Below, piece by piece: positions 9,598 to 18,483 of a DNA stretch of 64,000 nt. The stretch lies in the NCBI RefSeq assembly GCF_028737255.1, contig NZ_JAQZAN010000019.1:82700-146699 (forward strand), in the 5' to 3' direction. The translations under genes and the position numbers were made by a program. The stretch is from Actinomycetospora straminea. GTDB lineage: Bacteria; Actinomycetota; Actinomycetes; Mycobacteriales; Pseudonocardiaceae. The notes under the pieces were generated by a model that was not told the DNA's origin, did not search any database, and was given only the letters and a program-made list of their open reading frames with translations. The stretch's first letter is position 1, and each line of letters begins with the position of its first letter.

Positions 9598-10554
9598 ATG
9601 ACCGACGAACCCCTCGACGCCCTCGTCCTCGGGGGTGGCGCGGCCGGGCTCTCCGGCGCGCTGACCCTCGCCCGCTCCCGCCGCTCGGTGCTCGTGCTCG
9701 ACGCCGGCGAACCCCGCAACGCCCCCGCCGAGGGGGTGCACGCCTTCCTCACCCGCGACGGCCTGCCGCCCGCCGAGCTCGTGCGCCTCGGGCGCGCGGA
9801 GGTGGAGTCCTACGGCGGCCGGTTCCGCTCCGGCGCCGCCGTCGCCGCGCGCCGTGAGAGCGAGCTGTTCGCCGTCGACACCGCCGACGGCGACACGCTG
9901 CGCGCGCGCCGGCTGCTCGTCGCGACCGGCCTGGTCGACGAGCTGCCCGACCTGCCCGGCGTCCGCGAGCTGTGGGGCCACGACGTGCTGCACTGCCCGT
10001 ACTGCCACGGGTGGGAGGTGCGCGACCAGCCCGTCGCCGTGCTGGGCAGCGGGCCGAACAGCCTGCACCAGGTCAAGCTCTTCTCGCAGCTGACCGCCGA
10101 CCTCGTCTACCTGCGCCACCACGCGCCGGCGCTCTCGCCCGACGAGGCGGAGGAGCTCGCCGCGCTCGGCGTCACGGTGATCGACGAGGAGGTGGCCCGC
10201 CTGGAGATCGCCGACGGCCGCCTCACCGGTGTCCGCCTCGTCGGCGGGCGGGTCGTGCCGCGCACCGCACTCGTGGTCGGGCCGCGGTTCGTGGCGCGCA
10301 GCGCGGTGCTCGAGGACCTCGGCGTCCCCGTCGTCGACCACCCGTGGGGCGGGCGCTACGTCGCGACCGCCGACGTCACGGGCCGGACCGAGGTGCCCGG
10401 CGTCTGGGTCGCGGGCAACGTCGCCGACCTGTCCGCGCAGGTCGTCGCGGCCGCCGCGGCGGGCACGATGGCGGGCGCGCGGATCAACGCCGACCTCGTC
10501 GAGGAGGACATCGCGCGGGCCGTCGCCCGCCACCGGGAGGGAGCACTCGCATGA
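9598..10554 (+). CDS. NAD(P)/FAD-dependent oxidoreductase, thioredoxin reductase-like
   Basis: The 318-residue protein resembles the low-molecular-weight thioredoxin reductase family: an FAD-binding LGGGAAGLSGA near residue 11, a redox-type CPYC at residues 133-136 in a position matching the TrxB active site, a second nucleotide site (VLGSGPNSLHQ) and the C-terminal FAD motif VWVAGNVADLSAQ. Family members lacking a dedicated thioredoxin are often annotated simply as oxidoreductases. It overlaps the next methyltransferase gene by ATGA, so the two form an operon controlled from the divergent gap with the XRE-cupin regulator. Confidence 0.9.
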   Translation: MTDEPLDALVLGGGAAGLSGALTLARSRRSVLVLDAGEPRNAPAEGVHAFLTRDGLPPAELVRLGRAEVESYGGRFRSGAAVAARRESELFAVDTADGDTLRARRLLVATGLVDELPDLPGVRELWGHDVLHCPYCHGWEVRDQPVAVLGSGPNSLHQVKLFSQLTADLVYLRHHAPALSPDEAEELAALGVTVIDEEVARLEIADGRLTGVRLVGGRVVPRTALVVGPRFVARSAVLEDLGVPVVDHPWGGRYVATADVTGRTEVPGVWVAGNVADLSAQVVAAAAAGTMAGARINADLVEEDIARAVARHREGALA

Positions 10555-11207
10555 CGACCCACGAGCAGTACACCGCCGCGTTCTGGGACGAGCGCTACGG
10601 GAGCAGCGAGAGGATCTGGAGCGGCGAGCCGAACGCGGTGCTCGTGGCGGAGGTCGCCGACCTCGCGCCCGGCACCGCCCTCGACGTCGGCAGCGGCGAG
10701 GGCGGCGACGCGATCTGGCTCGCCGCGCGCGGGTGGCGGGTCACCGCGGTCGACGTCTCGGGTGTGGCGCTCGAGCGCGTGGCCGCCCGGGCCGCGGCCG
10801 AGGGCCTCGGCGAGCGGGTGACGACGCGCGCCGTCGACCTCTTCGCCGACGACCTCCCCGGCGGCTTCGACCTCGTCACGATGCACTTCATGCAGCTGCC
10901 GGGTGCCGAGCGTCCGCGGCTCTACCGAGCCGTCGCCGGCGCCGTCGCGCCCGGGGGCACGCTGCTGATCGTGGGGCACGACCCGGAGGGCATGCCGCCG
11001 GAGGCCGAGCACCACCACCCGCCGGACATGTTCGCCACGGCCGAGCAGCTGGTCGGCGAGCTCGGCGACGCGATCGCGGGCTGGACGGTCGAGGTCGCCG
11101 AGCGCCGGGGCCGCGACGCCGTCCAGCCCGACGGACGCCCGCGCTTCCTCTACGACGCCGTGCTGCGGGTGCGCCGGCCGGGGCGAATGGGGCCTTCGCG
11201 CGCGTAG
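10551..11207 (+). CDS. Class I SAM-dependent methyltransferase
   Basis: The 218-residue protein has a Rossmann methyltransferase fold: motif I ALDVGSGEGGDAIWLA at about residues 43-58, the acidic strand VTAVDVSGVAL, and a post-motif region FDLVTMHFMQLP. The N-terminal FWDERYGSSERIWSGEPN stretch is typical of a family often annotated as tellurite-resistance or thiol methyltransferase-like; the substrate is not established. It is translationally coupled to the upstream oxidoreductase. The final residues (SRA) and stop codon lie in a family B repeat, so the C-terminus has probably been altered by the repeat. Confidence 0.88.
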   Translation: MTTHEQYTAAFWDERYGSSERIWSGEPNAVLVAEVADLAPGTALDVGSGEGGDAIWLAARGWRVTAVDVSGVALERVAARAAAEGLGERVTTRAVDLFADDLPGGFDLVTMHFMQLPGAERPRLYRAVAGAVAPGGTLLIVGHDPEGMPPEAEHHHPPDMFATAEQLVGELGDAIAGWTVEVAERRGRDAVQPDGRPRFLYDAVLRVRRPGRMGPSRA

Positions 11208-11232
11208 AAGCAGCGAACAGCGCGTTCGCTGC
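11183..11232 (-). repeat. Family B repeat, copy 2
   Basis: Minus-strand orientation. The hairpin GCAGCGAAC / GTTCGCTGC (11210-11218 with 11224-11232) follows TTCGCGCGCGTAGAA, which gives the methyltransferase its SRA-stop ending. It lies between two convergent genes and may serve as a bidirectional terminator. Confidence 0.8.
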
Positions 11233-12680
11233 TACGACAGGCGCGCCTTCTGCACCTTGCCCATCGCGTTGCGGGGCAGGGCGTCGACGACGCGGACCTC
11301 GCGGGGGCGCTTGTGCGCCGAGAGGCGGTCGGCGACGAAGGCGATGACCTCCTCGGGGTCGACGGGGTCGCCGACGAGGACGACGTGGGCGACGATCCGC
11401 TGGCCCAGGTCGTCGTCGGGCTCGCCGACCACGGCCGCCTCGCGGATGCCCTCGTGCTCGAGGAGCGCGGTCTCGATCTCGCCGGCCCCGACGCGGTACC
11501 CGCCGGTCTTGATGAGGTCGACCGAGCGGCGGCCGACGATCCGGTGGTAGCCGCCCTCGTCGATCACCGCGGCGTCGCCGGTGCGGAACCAGCGGTCCGT
11601 GGTCCACGTCGCGGCGGTCGCCTCGGGGCGGCCGAGGTAGCCGTCGAACAGGCCGGGGCCGCGCAGCTGCAGCTCGCCGATGGTCTCGCCGTCGTGCGGG
11701 AGCAGCTGGACACCGTCGTCCTGGGCGGTCTCCTCGTCGGTGGACGCCAGTCGCGTCTCCACCCCGGCGACGGGCACCCCGACCCAGCCGGGCCGGCGCT
11801 CGCCGTCGGCCCGGACCGACAGGGTGATCATGGTCTCGCTCATCCCGTAGCGCTCGACCGGCGCCTGCCCGGTGAGCTCGCGCAGCTGCTCGAACACCGG
11901 CACGGGCAGCGGCGCGCTGCCCGAGACGAGCAGGCGGGCCGGTCGCAGCGCGGCCGCGGCCTGCGGGTCGGCGGCGATGCGCGACCAGATCGTCGGGACC
12001 CCGAACAGCAGCGTCGCGCCGTGGTCGCGGACGGCCGCCGCGTACGCCGACGGCTTCGGCCGCCCGACGTGCACCAGCGGCGAGCCGATCCGCAGCGCGC
12101 CGAAGACCCCGAGCACCAGCCCGTGCACGTGGAACAGCGGCAGGCCGTGCGCGAGGGTGTCCCGCGCCGTCCAGTCCCAGGCCTCGGCGAGCCCGTCGAG
12201 CCCGGCGCCCATCGCGGCCCGCGAGAGCAGCACGCCCTTGGGCGCGCCGGTGGTGCCGGACGTGTAGAGCACCAGCGCCGGGCCGTCGTTCGGGGCCTCG
12301 CGGGCGACGTCGCCGCTGCGGCGGTTGATGTCGACCTTGCGCATCGGCAGCGAGACGTCGTGCGGCCGGTCGCCGATCCACAGCGAGGCGCCGGAGTCGG
12401 TGATGACGTGGCTGCGCTCGCCCGGGCCGGTGTCGGGCGGCACCGGGACGACGGGCACGCCGGCGAGCAGGCCGCCGACCATCGCGACGACGGCCTGCGC
12501 CGTCGGCTCGGCGAGCACGGCGACCGGGCCCTCGTCGGAGCGTTCGCGGATCTGGTCGGCGACGACGGCCGCCGCCCCGAGGAGCTCGGGACCGGACATG
12601 GCGGCGTCACCGACACGGATCGCGTCGGGGTCGTCGAGGGCCCCCTCGGCCAGTGCCCGCAGCAGCGTCATGGCGCCCAT
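11232..12680 (-). CDS. matB: Malonyl/methylmalonyl-CoA synthetase MatB
   Basis: An ANL-superfamily acyl-CoA synthetase that activates malonate or methylmalonate with ATP and CoA. The adenylate P-loop YTSGTTGAPKG, the GLPLFHVHGLVLG stretch, RYGMSET, the hinge region with IVGRRSVDLIKTGGYRVG and the C-terminal catalytic lysine context LPRNAMGKVQK match Streptomyces MatB closely. The length of 482 residues is normal. MatB with MutAB and MeaB in one neighbourhood puts supply and consumption of methylmalonyl-CoA close together. An ATG three codons inside (12671) could be the start. It converges on the methyltransferase, with a family B repeat between them. Confidence 0.88.
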   Translation of the reverse strand: MGAMTLLRALAEGALDDPDAIRVGDAAMSGPELLGAAAVVADQIRERSDEGPVAVLAEPTAQAVVAMVGGLLAGVPVVPVPPDTGPGERSHVITDSGASLWIGDRPHDVSLPMRKVDINRRSGDVAREAPNDGPALVLYTSGTTGAPKGVLLSRAAMGAGLDGLAEAWDWTARDTLAHGLPLFHVHGLVLGVFGALRIGSPLVHVGRPKPSAYAAAVRDHGATLLFGVPTIWSRIAADPQAAAALRPARLLVSGSAPLPVPVFEQLRELTGQAPVERYGMSETMITLSVRADGERRPGWVGVPVAGVETRLASTDEETAQDDGVQLLPHDGETIGELQLRGPGLFDGYLGRPEATAATWTTDRWFRTGDAAVIDEGGYHRIVGRRSVDLIKTGGYRVGAGEIETALLEHEGIREAAVVGEPDDDLGQRIVAHVVLVGDPVDPEEVIAFVADRLSAHKRPREVRVVDALPRNAMGKVQKARLS

Positions 12681-12923
12681 GATGGGTTCTGCCCCCGCGG
12701 GCGCGCGCGGCTACCCCGGCGGGCGGCCTCGCACCAGCAGCTTGTCGACGATCACCCCGCAGCTTCCGGGCGTCGCGCTCGCCGCCCCCACCGGTTGTCA
12801 ACGGGGGGCGGGCGGCCGTGATCGTCGGGAGGACGGCCGGGTCGAGCGCGACATCGCCAGCGTCGAGACGGCCCGTGACGTCCGGCGCCCCTCGTCGCGT
12901 CGGGCCTGGAGCAGGCTGAGCCG

Positions 12924-13796
12924 CTACCCGTCCCGGCGTCGCATCTGCCACACCGTGACCGCGGCGCCGAGGACGACGTAGACCAGCGCCCGCCCCGTGC
13001 TCGAGGCCAGGCCGTCGAGCGGGAGCGGGTCGCGCAGGGCGTCGGCGCCGGCGGTCCAGCCCGAGGTCAGCAGCAGGGGCTGGAGCCACTCGAGCGACGG
13101 CACCGCCGCGAGCACCCCGAAGACGATCAGGCCGCCGAGGACGGCGGCCAGCACGACGAGCGGGTGCTCGGTGAACGCCGACACCGCGAGGGCGACCGCC
13201 GCGATGGCCAGCAGCTGCACGATCGTCCAGCCCGCCACCAGCGCGACGCGGCCGAGGGCCTCGCCGAGCCCGAGCGTGGTGCCCGACAGCGTGATCATGG
13301 TGCCGCTCGGGCCACCCACGACGACGAGGCCCGTGAGCACGCCGACCACCGCGACGACGAGCACCGCCAGCACGGCGACCGTGAGCACCCCGGCCGCCTT
13401 CATGACGACCAGGCGGACCCGGCCCACCGGGGCGAGCAGCAGCCCCCGCAGCGTGCCGTGCGCGGCCTCGCCGGCCAGGGCGTCCGCGGCCGCGGTGGCC
13501 ACCGTCAGCGGGAGCAGGAGCGAGAGCGCGAGGCCCAGGGCGGCGATCGGCAGCACGAGGCCGTTGCCGGCCACCGCGGCGACCAGGCCCGGGCCGTCGC
13601 CGTCGCCCGGACCGCCGGTCAGCGCGATCCCGACCCCGAGCGCGATCGGCACCAGCGCCAGGAGCCCGAGCAGGACCAGCGTGCGGGGCCGGCGCAGGAC
13701 CCACCGGATCTCTGCGGCAGCGAGCCGTCCGAGCGGGGCGACCGAGCGGGTCGAGGCCCGGCTCGCGGGCGGGGCGCTCGCGGACACCGTCGTCAC
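12924..13796 (-). CDS. ABC exporter permease (ABC-2 type)
   Basis: The 290-residue protein has six hydrophobic segments, beginning VLLGLLALVPIALGVGIAL and ending VYVVLGAAVTVW, with an extended central loop and ABC-2 permease character. It begins at a GTG that overlaps the ATPase stop by four bases (GTGA). It is the last gene of a three-gene operon (LolA-like protein, ATPase, permease) lying opposite a two-component system, an arrangement typical of exporters that respond to envelope stress. The substrate is unknown. The first 40 residues are polar and basic and should be cytosolic. Confidence 0.88.
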   Translation of the reverse strand: MTTVSASAPPASRASTRSVAPLGRLAAAEIRWVLRRPRTLVLLGLLALVPIALGVGIALTGGPGDGDGPGLVAAVAGNGLVLPIAALGLALSLLLPLTVATAAADALAGEAAHGTLRGLLLAPVGRVRLVVMKAAGVLTVAVLAVLVVAVVGVLTGLVVVGGPSGTMITLSGTTLGLGEALGRVALVAGWTIVQLLAIAAVALAVSAFTEHPLVVLAAVLGGLIVFGVLAAVPSLEWLQPLLLTSGWTAGADALRDPLPLDGLASSTGRALVYVVLGAAVTVWQMRRRDG

Positions 13797-14749
13797 GCGT
13801 CCTCCTCGGTCAGGCGGGCGAAGAGCTCCTCGAGGTGGGCGCGGCGGCGGTGGACCTCCCACACCGCGACCCCGGCCCCGACGAGCGCGGCCACGATCTC
13901 GGGTGCCTCGAGCGCGCCCGGCGGGACCGCGACGCCGCCCTCGGCGCGGTAGGACGGCGCGCCGGCCTCGCGGAGCGCGAGGATCGCGTCGTCGACGTCC
14001 GGAGTGCTGACGACCAGGCCGCCGGCGTCCGCCTCGAGCAGGGCCCGGAGCTCGCCGGACACCAGCAGCGTCCCGGTCTGCAGCACCGCGACGTGGGTGC
14101 ACACGGCCTCGACCTCGGCGAGCAGGTGCGACGACAGCAGCACCGTGGCGCCCGCGTCGCGCAGCTCGGCCACCACCCGGCGCACGTCGCGCGTGCCGGC
14201 CGGGTCGAGCCCGTTGGTCGGCTCGTCGAGCACCACGAGCCGGCGCGGGACGAGCAGCGCCGCGGCGAGCCCGAGGCGCTGCTTCATGCCGAGGGAGTAG
14301 CCGCGGTAGCGCCGGCGGGCGGCGTCGGCGAGCCCGACCCGCTCGAGCGCCGCGTCGACCGGGCCGCGCAGGTCGCCGTCGAGGCGGGGCTCGGCGGTCG
14401 CGGCGCGCAGCAGGTTGTCGCGGCCGGACAGGAACGGGTGGAAGCCGGGCCCCTCCACCAGCGCGCCGACGTCCGGCAGCGCGGCGGTGAGGTCGTCGCC
14501 GGCGTGCCCGAGCAGCTCGACGGTGCCCGCGGTGGGCCGGGTGAGGCCGAGCAGCATGCGGATGAGGGTGGTCTTCCCCGACCCGTTGGGCCCGAGCATC
14601 CCGAGCACGGCGCCGGCCGGGACGTCGAGGTCCACGTCGTCGACGGCCACCGTCGCCCCGAACGTCTTGCGCAGCCCGCGCACACGCGCGGCGACCGCGT
14701 CCGGGGCGGCGGCGGTGGCCGGCGCGGCGACCGAGGGGGCGGCCGTCAC
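13793..14749 (-). CDS. ABC transporter ATP-binding protein
   Basis: The 318-residue ATPase carries Walker A GPNGSGKTT, a signature-like YSLGMKQRLGL (replacing LSGGQ, as in the drug-exporter/CcmA-type subfamily), Walker B LVVLDEPTNGLDP and a switch histidine in LLSSHLL. A C-terminal extension of about 90 residues follows the nucleotide-binding domain. The GTG start overlaps the stop of the upstream LolA-like gene, and its stop overlaps the permease start, so all three are translationally coupled. It energises the downstream permease; the transported compound is not deducible. Confidence 0.93.
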   Translation of the reverse strand: MTAAPSVAAPATAAAPDAVAARVRGLRKTFGATVAVDDVDLDVPAGAVLGMLGPNGSGKTTLIRMLLGLTRPTAGTVELLGHAGDDLTAALPDVGALVEGPGFHPFLSGRDNLLRAATAEPRLDGDLRGPVDAALERVGLADAARRRYRGYSLGMKQRLGLAAALLVPRRLVVLDEPTNGLDPAGTRDVRRVVAELRDAGATVLLSSHLLAEVEAVCTHVAVLQTGTLLVSGELRALLEADAGGLVVSTPDVDDAILALREAGAPSYRAEGGVAVPPGALEAPEIVAALVGAGVAVWEVHRRRAHLEELFARLTEEDA

Positions 14750-15798
14750 CGGGCCAGGGCCTCGGTGAGCACCTGCTGCGGCACCGCGCCGGCGGCGATC
14801 CGGCCGTCGTCGGTGACGATCACCGTCGCCACCGCCGTGGTGATCACCCGGCCGCTGCCCCAGGGGCCGGAGACCGGCTGCCCGAGCGCGGACAGGTCCG
14901 GGGCGCCTTCGGGCCGCTGGTCCTGACCGTCCTGGCCGTCCCGCGGCCGGCCATCGCCGGGCTGCGGCGCCTGCCCGATCACCACGGTGTCCCAGCCGTC
15001 GCCGACGGTGCTGCGCGGCCGGTCGCCCTCGGGACGCTGCTCGCCGTCGCGGGCGGGCGCGTCGCGCACGGTGGTCCCCGGCGGCGGGGTGAAGGTGAAC
15101 AGCGACGGGTCCTGCGGCCCGTAGGTGATCTCGGAGAAGCCCACCCGCAGCGCCGGCTCGCCCTGCCCCTGTGCGAGCACCGTGAGCTGCAGCGGCTGGC
15201 GGGTCTCGGCGTCGACCGCGACGCGCACCTCGCGCAGCAGCGTGCGCTCGGTGGGCTGCGGCGTCAGGACCAGCTGGTAGACCGCGCGCCCCGCGACCTC
15301 CGCGGTGCCGTCGACCGCGACGGTGCTGGTCTGCCGCAGGGTCGCGATGGCCTGGGTGGCCGCGGCGGTCGGGTCCTGCTGCTGGCCCTCCGGCGGGCCG
15401 CCGTGGTCCCCGGCGGGCGCCCGGGTCGCGGTGCGGTCGCGCGAGTCGTACGCCCAGCGCGTCGTGCCGTCGGAGACCAGCGTCCGCTCGCCGTCGGGCG
15501 ACGGGATCGCGACGCGGCCGCGGTCCTCGCCGCCGGACCAGACGCGGACCGTCGAGGTGCCGTCGGCCAGCTGCGGCACGCCGGGGACCGCGGGCAGGCC
15601 CAGGGCGTTGTCGACCTCGACCTCCCCGGCGAACGGGCCGCGCTGGGCCGTCATCACCGAGGACACGAGGTCCTCCGGGCTCACCGGCGGCAGCGGTGGC
15701 GCCGCGGACGCGCCCGCCGGGGCCACCAGCAGCCCCACGCCGACGGCGCCGACGAGCGCCGCCCCCAGCCCTGCCCCGACCCAGCTCCTGCGACCCAT
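14746..15798 (-). CDS. Secreted LolA-like sensor/carrier protein
   Basis: The 350-residue protein starts with a signal peptide (GRRSWVGAGLGAALVGAVGVGLL, then APAGASAAP). The following domain resembles the LolA/RseB fold: repeated strands such as GTSTVRVWSGGEDRGRVAI and TLLREVRVAVDAETRQPLQL. The C-terminal region (about 230-300) is a disordered, charged, Gln/Asp-rich linker. Gram-positive homologues are annotated as outer membrane lipoprotein carrier-like or sigma-E regulatory proteins. As first gene of the exporter operon and a direct divergent neighbour of the two-component system, it may present a lipophilic ligand to one or both. That role is inferred. Confidence 0.8.
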   Translation of the reverse strand: MGRRSWVGAGLGAALVGAVGVGLLVAPAGASAAPPLPPVSPEDLVSSVMTAQRGPFAGEVEVDNALGLPAVPGVPQLADGTSTVRVWSGGEDRGRVAIPSPDGERTLVSDGTTRWAYDSRDRTATRAPAGDHGGPPEGQQQDPTAAATQAIATLRQTSTVAVDGTAEVAGRAVYQLVLTPQPTERTLLREVRVAVDAETRQPLQLTVLAQGQGEPALRVGFSEITYGPQDPSLFTFTPPPGTTVRDAPARDGEQRPEGDRPRSTVGDGWDTVVIGQAPQPGDGRPRDGQDGQDQRPEGAPDLSALGQPVSGPWGSGRVITTAVATVIVTDDGRIAAGAVPQQVLTEALAR

Positions 15799-15882
15799 GA
15801 CCCCATCGTGGCCGCGGGATGCTGAGACCGTCTCAGCGTCGGTCGGCCGCCCCTGTCCGACCGAGGCCCTACCGTCGGGAGC

Positions 15883-16554
15883 GTGCCGAGGGTGCTGGTG
15901 GTCGACGACGAGCCCGGGGTGCGCGACGCCCTGCGCCGCGGCCTCGCCGCCGAGGGCATGGAGGTGCACGCGGTCGCCGACGGCCACGCGGGCCTGCGCG
16001 AGGCCGCCACCGGCGCCTACGACGCCGTGGTGCTCGACATCCTGCTGCCCGGGCTGTCGGGCTACCGGGTGCTCGAGGCGCTGCGGGCCGAGGGCGTCGC
16101 CACGCCGGTGCTGCTGATCTCGGCGAAGGACGGGGAGGTCGACCAGGCCGACGGTCTCGACCTCGGCGCCGACGGCTACCTGGTCAAGCCGTTCTCGTTC
16201 GTCGTGCTCGTCGCCCAGCTGCGGGCGGTGCTGCGCCGTGCGGGCCCGCCGGCGCCGCGGGTCGTGCGGGGCGGGCTGCGCCTCGACCCGGCGACGCGGT
16301 CGGCGACCTGGGAGGGCCGCGAGGTGGAGCTCTCGGCGCGCGAGTTCGCGGTGCTGCACGCGCTCGCCGTGCGCCCGGACGCCGTGCTGACCAAGGACGA
16401 CCTGCTCGCCGCGGTGTGGGGCGGGGGCGGGTCGGCGAGCCGCAACGTCGTCGAGGTCTACGTCGGGTACCTGCGGCGCAAGCTCGCGGCGGTCGGGGCG
16501 GGCGAGCTGGTGCGCACCGAGCGCGGGCGGGGCTACCGGCTGGGGGTGGGGTGA
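15883..16554 (+). CDS. OmpR-family response regulator
   Basis: The 223-residue protein has a receiver domain with acidic pair DDE (residues 9-11), phospho-acceptor Asp52 in VVLDILLPG, the conserved Ser/Thr region LLISAK and Lys in LVKPFS, then a winged-helix DNA-binding domain (LSAREFAVLHAL to RTERGRGYRLG). The GTG start is preceded by GGGAGC. It overlaps the downstream sensor kinase by GTGA and diverges from the LolA-ABC exporter operon, its most likely target. Confidence 0.95.
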   Translation: MPRVLVVDDEPGVRDALRRGLAAEGMEVHAVADGHAGLREAATGAYDAVVLDILLPGLSGYRVLEALRAEGVATPVLLISAKDGEVDQADGLDLGADGYLVKPFSFVVLVAQLRAVLRRAGPPAPRVVRGGLRLDPATRSATWEGREVELSAREFAVLHALAVRPDAVLTKDDLLAAVWGGGGSASRNVVEVYVGYLRRKLAAVGAGELVRTERGRGYRLGVG

Positions 16555-17855
16555 GCCGGACCGCGGGCTGGTGGGCGCGGCGGTCGCTGCGGACGCGGAT
16601 CACGGTCGTCGTCGGGGTCGTGGCCGTCGTGGCCCTGCTCGCGGTGGGCCGGGTGGCTGGCGGGCTGCTGTTCTCGGCGGTGGTGCGCAGCGGCGACGCC
16701 GCGCTCGCGGAGCGGGCCGCCGCCGCGTCGGGCGCGGTGGCGGCCGGGACGCCGGTGCCGCTCGGGGTGCGGGTCGTCGACGTCGCGGGGGCGCCGGTGG
16801 ACGGGCGGGGGCCGGGGCCGGTGGATCCCGACGCCGTGCGCCTCCTCGCGGCCGGCGAGCCGGTGACGGTGCCGGGCCCGCTCGGGCCGCAGCGCTGGGT
16901 GGCGGTGCCCGTACCGGCCCCGGACGGGTCACCGCGCCTCGTCCTCGCCGCGCGCGACCTCGTGGACGCGGCGGCGCTGGTCACCGAGGCGGCGCGGGTG
17001 CTGGCGCTCACGGTGCTGCTCGGCGCGGTGGGGGTGACGGCGGCGGCGTGGGTCGCGGTGCGGGTGGCGCTGCGCCCGGTCGACCGGATGCGGAGCGCGG
17101 CCGCGGCGCTCCCGCCCGGCGAGCGACTGCCCGTGCCGCCCGCCCGCGACGAGCTCGCCGCGCTCGCGGGCGAGATCAACGCGCTGCTCGCGCGCCGGGA
17201 CGACGCCGTGGCGCGCCTCGAGCGCTTCACCAGCGAGGCGGCGCACGAGCTGCGCTCCCCCATCGCCGCCCTGCGCGCCCAGGCCGACGTGGCCGTCGCG
17301 CACCCCGGCGAGGCGTCGGGGGCGGCGACGTGGCGGTCGGTGGCCCGCGAGGCCGAGCGGCTGTCGACGCTGGTCGCGGACCTCCTCGCGCTCGCGCGGG
17401 CCGACGCGGGCGAGCGGGTGCCGGCCCGTCCCGTGGACCTCGTCGACGCGGTCGGCGAGGCGCTCGCCCGCCTGCCCGAGGACGTGACGGTGGCGATCAC
17501 CCTGTGGGCGCCGATGCCCGTCGCGGTCGCGGCGACGCCCGCCGAGGTGGCGATCGTGCTCGACAACGTGCTCGCCAACGCGCGTCGGCACGCGGCGACC
17601 GTCGTGCACGTGGCGGTGGTGCCCGCGGGGCGGTGGGTGCGGCTGCTCGTCGACGACGACGGGCCGGGCGTGGCCCCCGCGGAGCGCGAGCGCATCTTCG
17701 ACCGCTTCACCCGGCTGCGGCCCGACGCCGGCGAGGGCAGCGGGCTCGGCCTCGCGCTGGTCGGGCGCCTCGTCGCCGGGCGCGGCGGCACCGCCCGGGC
17801 CACGACCTCCCCGGACGGCGGGCTGCGCGTGGTGGTGCGCTGGCCGGCGGGCTGA
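16551..17855 (+). CDS. Sensor histidine kinase
   Basis: The 434-residue membrane kinase has two transmembrane segments (about 17-39 and 142-167) enclosing a short extracytoplasmic sensor, a HAMP linker (VALRPVDRMRSAA), the dimerisation/phospho-acceptor box with His232 in SEAAHELRSPIAAL, and a HATPase domain with N-box NVLANARRHA, G1 DDDGPGV and G2 GSGLGLALV. It is the partner of the overlapping response regulator. The gene ends just before the family C tandem repeats. Confidence 0.95.
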   Translation: MSRTAGWWARRSLRTRITVVVGVVAVVALLAVGRVAGGLLFSAVVRSGDAALAERAAAASGAVAAGTPVPLGVRVVDVAGAPVDGRGPGPVDPDAVRLLAAGEPVTVPGPLGPQRWVAVPVPAPDGSPRLVLAARDLVDAAALVTEAARVLALTVLLGAVGVTAAAWVAVRVALRPVDRMRSAAAALPPGERLPVPPARDELAALAGEINALLARRDDAVARLERFTSEAAHELRSPIAALRAQADVAVAHPGEASGAATWRSVAREAERLSTLVADLLALARADAGERVPARPVDLVDAVGEALARLPEDVTVAITLWAPMPVAVAATPAEVAIVLDNVLANARRHAATVVHVAVVPAGRWVRLLVDDDGPGVAPAERERIFDRFTRLRPDAGEGSGLGLALVGRLVAGRGGTARATTSPDGGLRVVVRWPAG

Positions 17856-17886
17856 GGGTCGCGGGCTTTCTTCGGGGGGCGGCTGG

Positions 17887-18103
17887 GGTGTGGGAGCGAG
17901 GGACGCCTCCGCTGCCTCCCACGCAGCCAGGGACGCCCTCGCACCGGGTGGGCGCGGCGGGGGGTGTGGGAGCGAGGAACACCTCCGCTGCCTGCCACGC
18001 AGCCAGGGAGGCCCTCGCTCCCGGTCGGCGCGGCGGGGGTGTAGGAGCGAGGGACACCCCCGCTGCCTGCCACGCAACCAGGGACGCCCTCGCACCCGGT
18101 CGG
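17887..18103. repeat. Family C repeats: three tandem 75-76 bp units
   Basis: Units begin at 17887, 17963 and 18038. Each starts GGTGTRGGAGCGAGG, has an outer stem GCGAGGG/CCCTCGC and an inner stem GCTGC/GCAGC, and ends near CGGTCGGCGCGGC. They fill most of the 370-base gap after the kinase gene. Single related copies lie at 20059-20105 and 22741-22787. A transcription-termination role is plausible. Confidence 0.8.
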
Positions 18104-18225
18104 CCAGGAACCGCGCCCGCGCGGCTCCCCGCTGTCGGGGGTCGCGGGCACAATCGAGGGCGTCGCGCTTCCCCCGCGGCCCCGCCGACCGGACCGCGGT
18201 CGGCCCTGCCCGAGGGGAAGCCACC

Positions 18226-18483
18226 GTGTCCACGCTCGACCACCGCCGCGCCCGCGCGCGCCTCGACGCCGAGACCATCGACCGCGCCGCCGCCGTGCTC
18301 CGGCGGCGGGTGGCCATCGGTCGCTACGCCGGCCTCGCCGGGGACTACGCGGGGTTCGAGGTGTGTGCGCTGCTCGAGGCCGTCGCGCACGCCTCCGGCG
18401 AGGACCCGCGGTCCTCGCGCATCCGCGAGGCGGCGCTGCGCGTCGCGCGGGCGGTGCTCGCCGACGAGCCCGGCGCCTCGTGA
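18226..18483 (+). CDS. Small hypothetical protein
   Basis: An 85-residue frame from the GTG at 18226, with GAGGGG about seven bases upstream. The sequence is helical and basic at first (TLDHRRARARLDAETIDR) and ends GAS. No family is recognised; codon use is typical of the window, with strong GC at third positions. It begins after the family C tandem repeats, and its last 139 bases overlap, antisense, the C-terminal tail of the DMT transporter frame. One of the two overlapping ends must therefore be unconstrained or wrongly called. Confidence 0.5.
   Translation: MSTLDHRRARARLDAETIDRAAAVLRRRVAIGRYAGLAGDYAGFEVCALLEAVAHASGEDPRSSRIREAALRVARAVLADEPGAS

Noticed and set aside
17887..18103. Tandem repeats considered as a CRISPR array
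   Set aside because: Units are adjacent, 75-76 bases, each an internal hairpin, with no unique spacers and no cas genes nearby.
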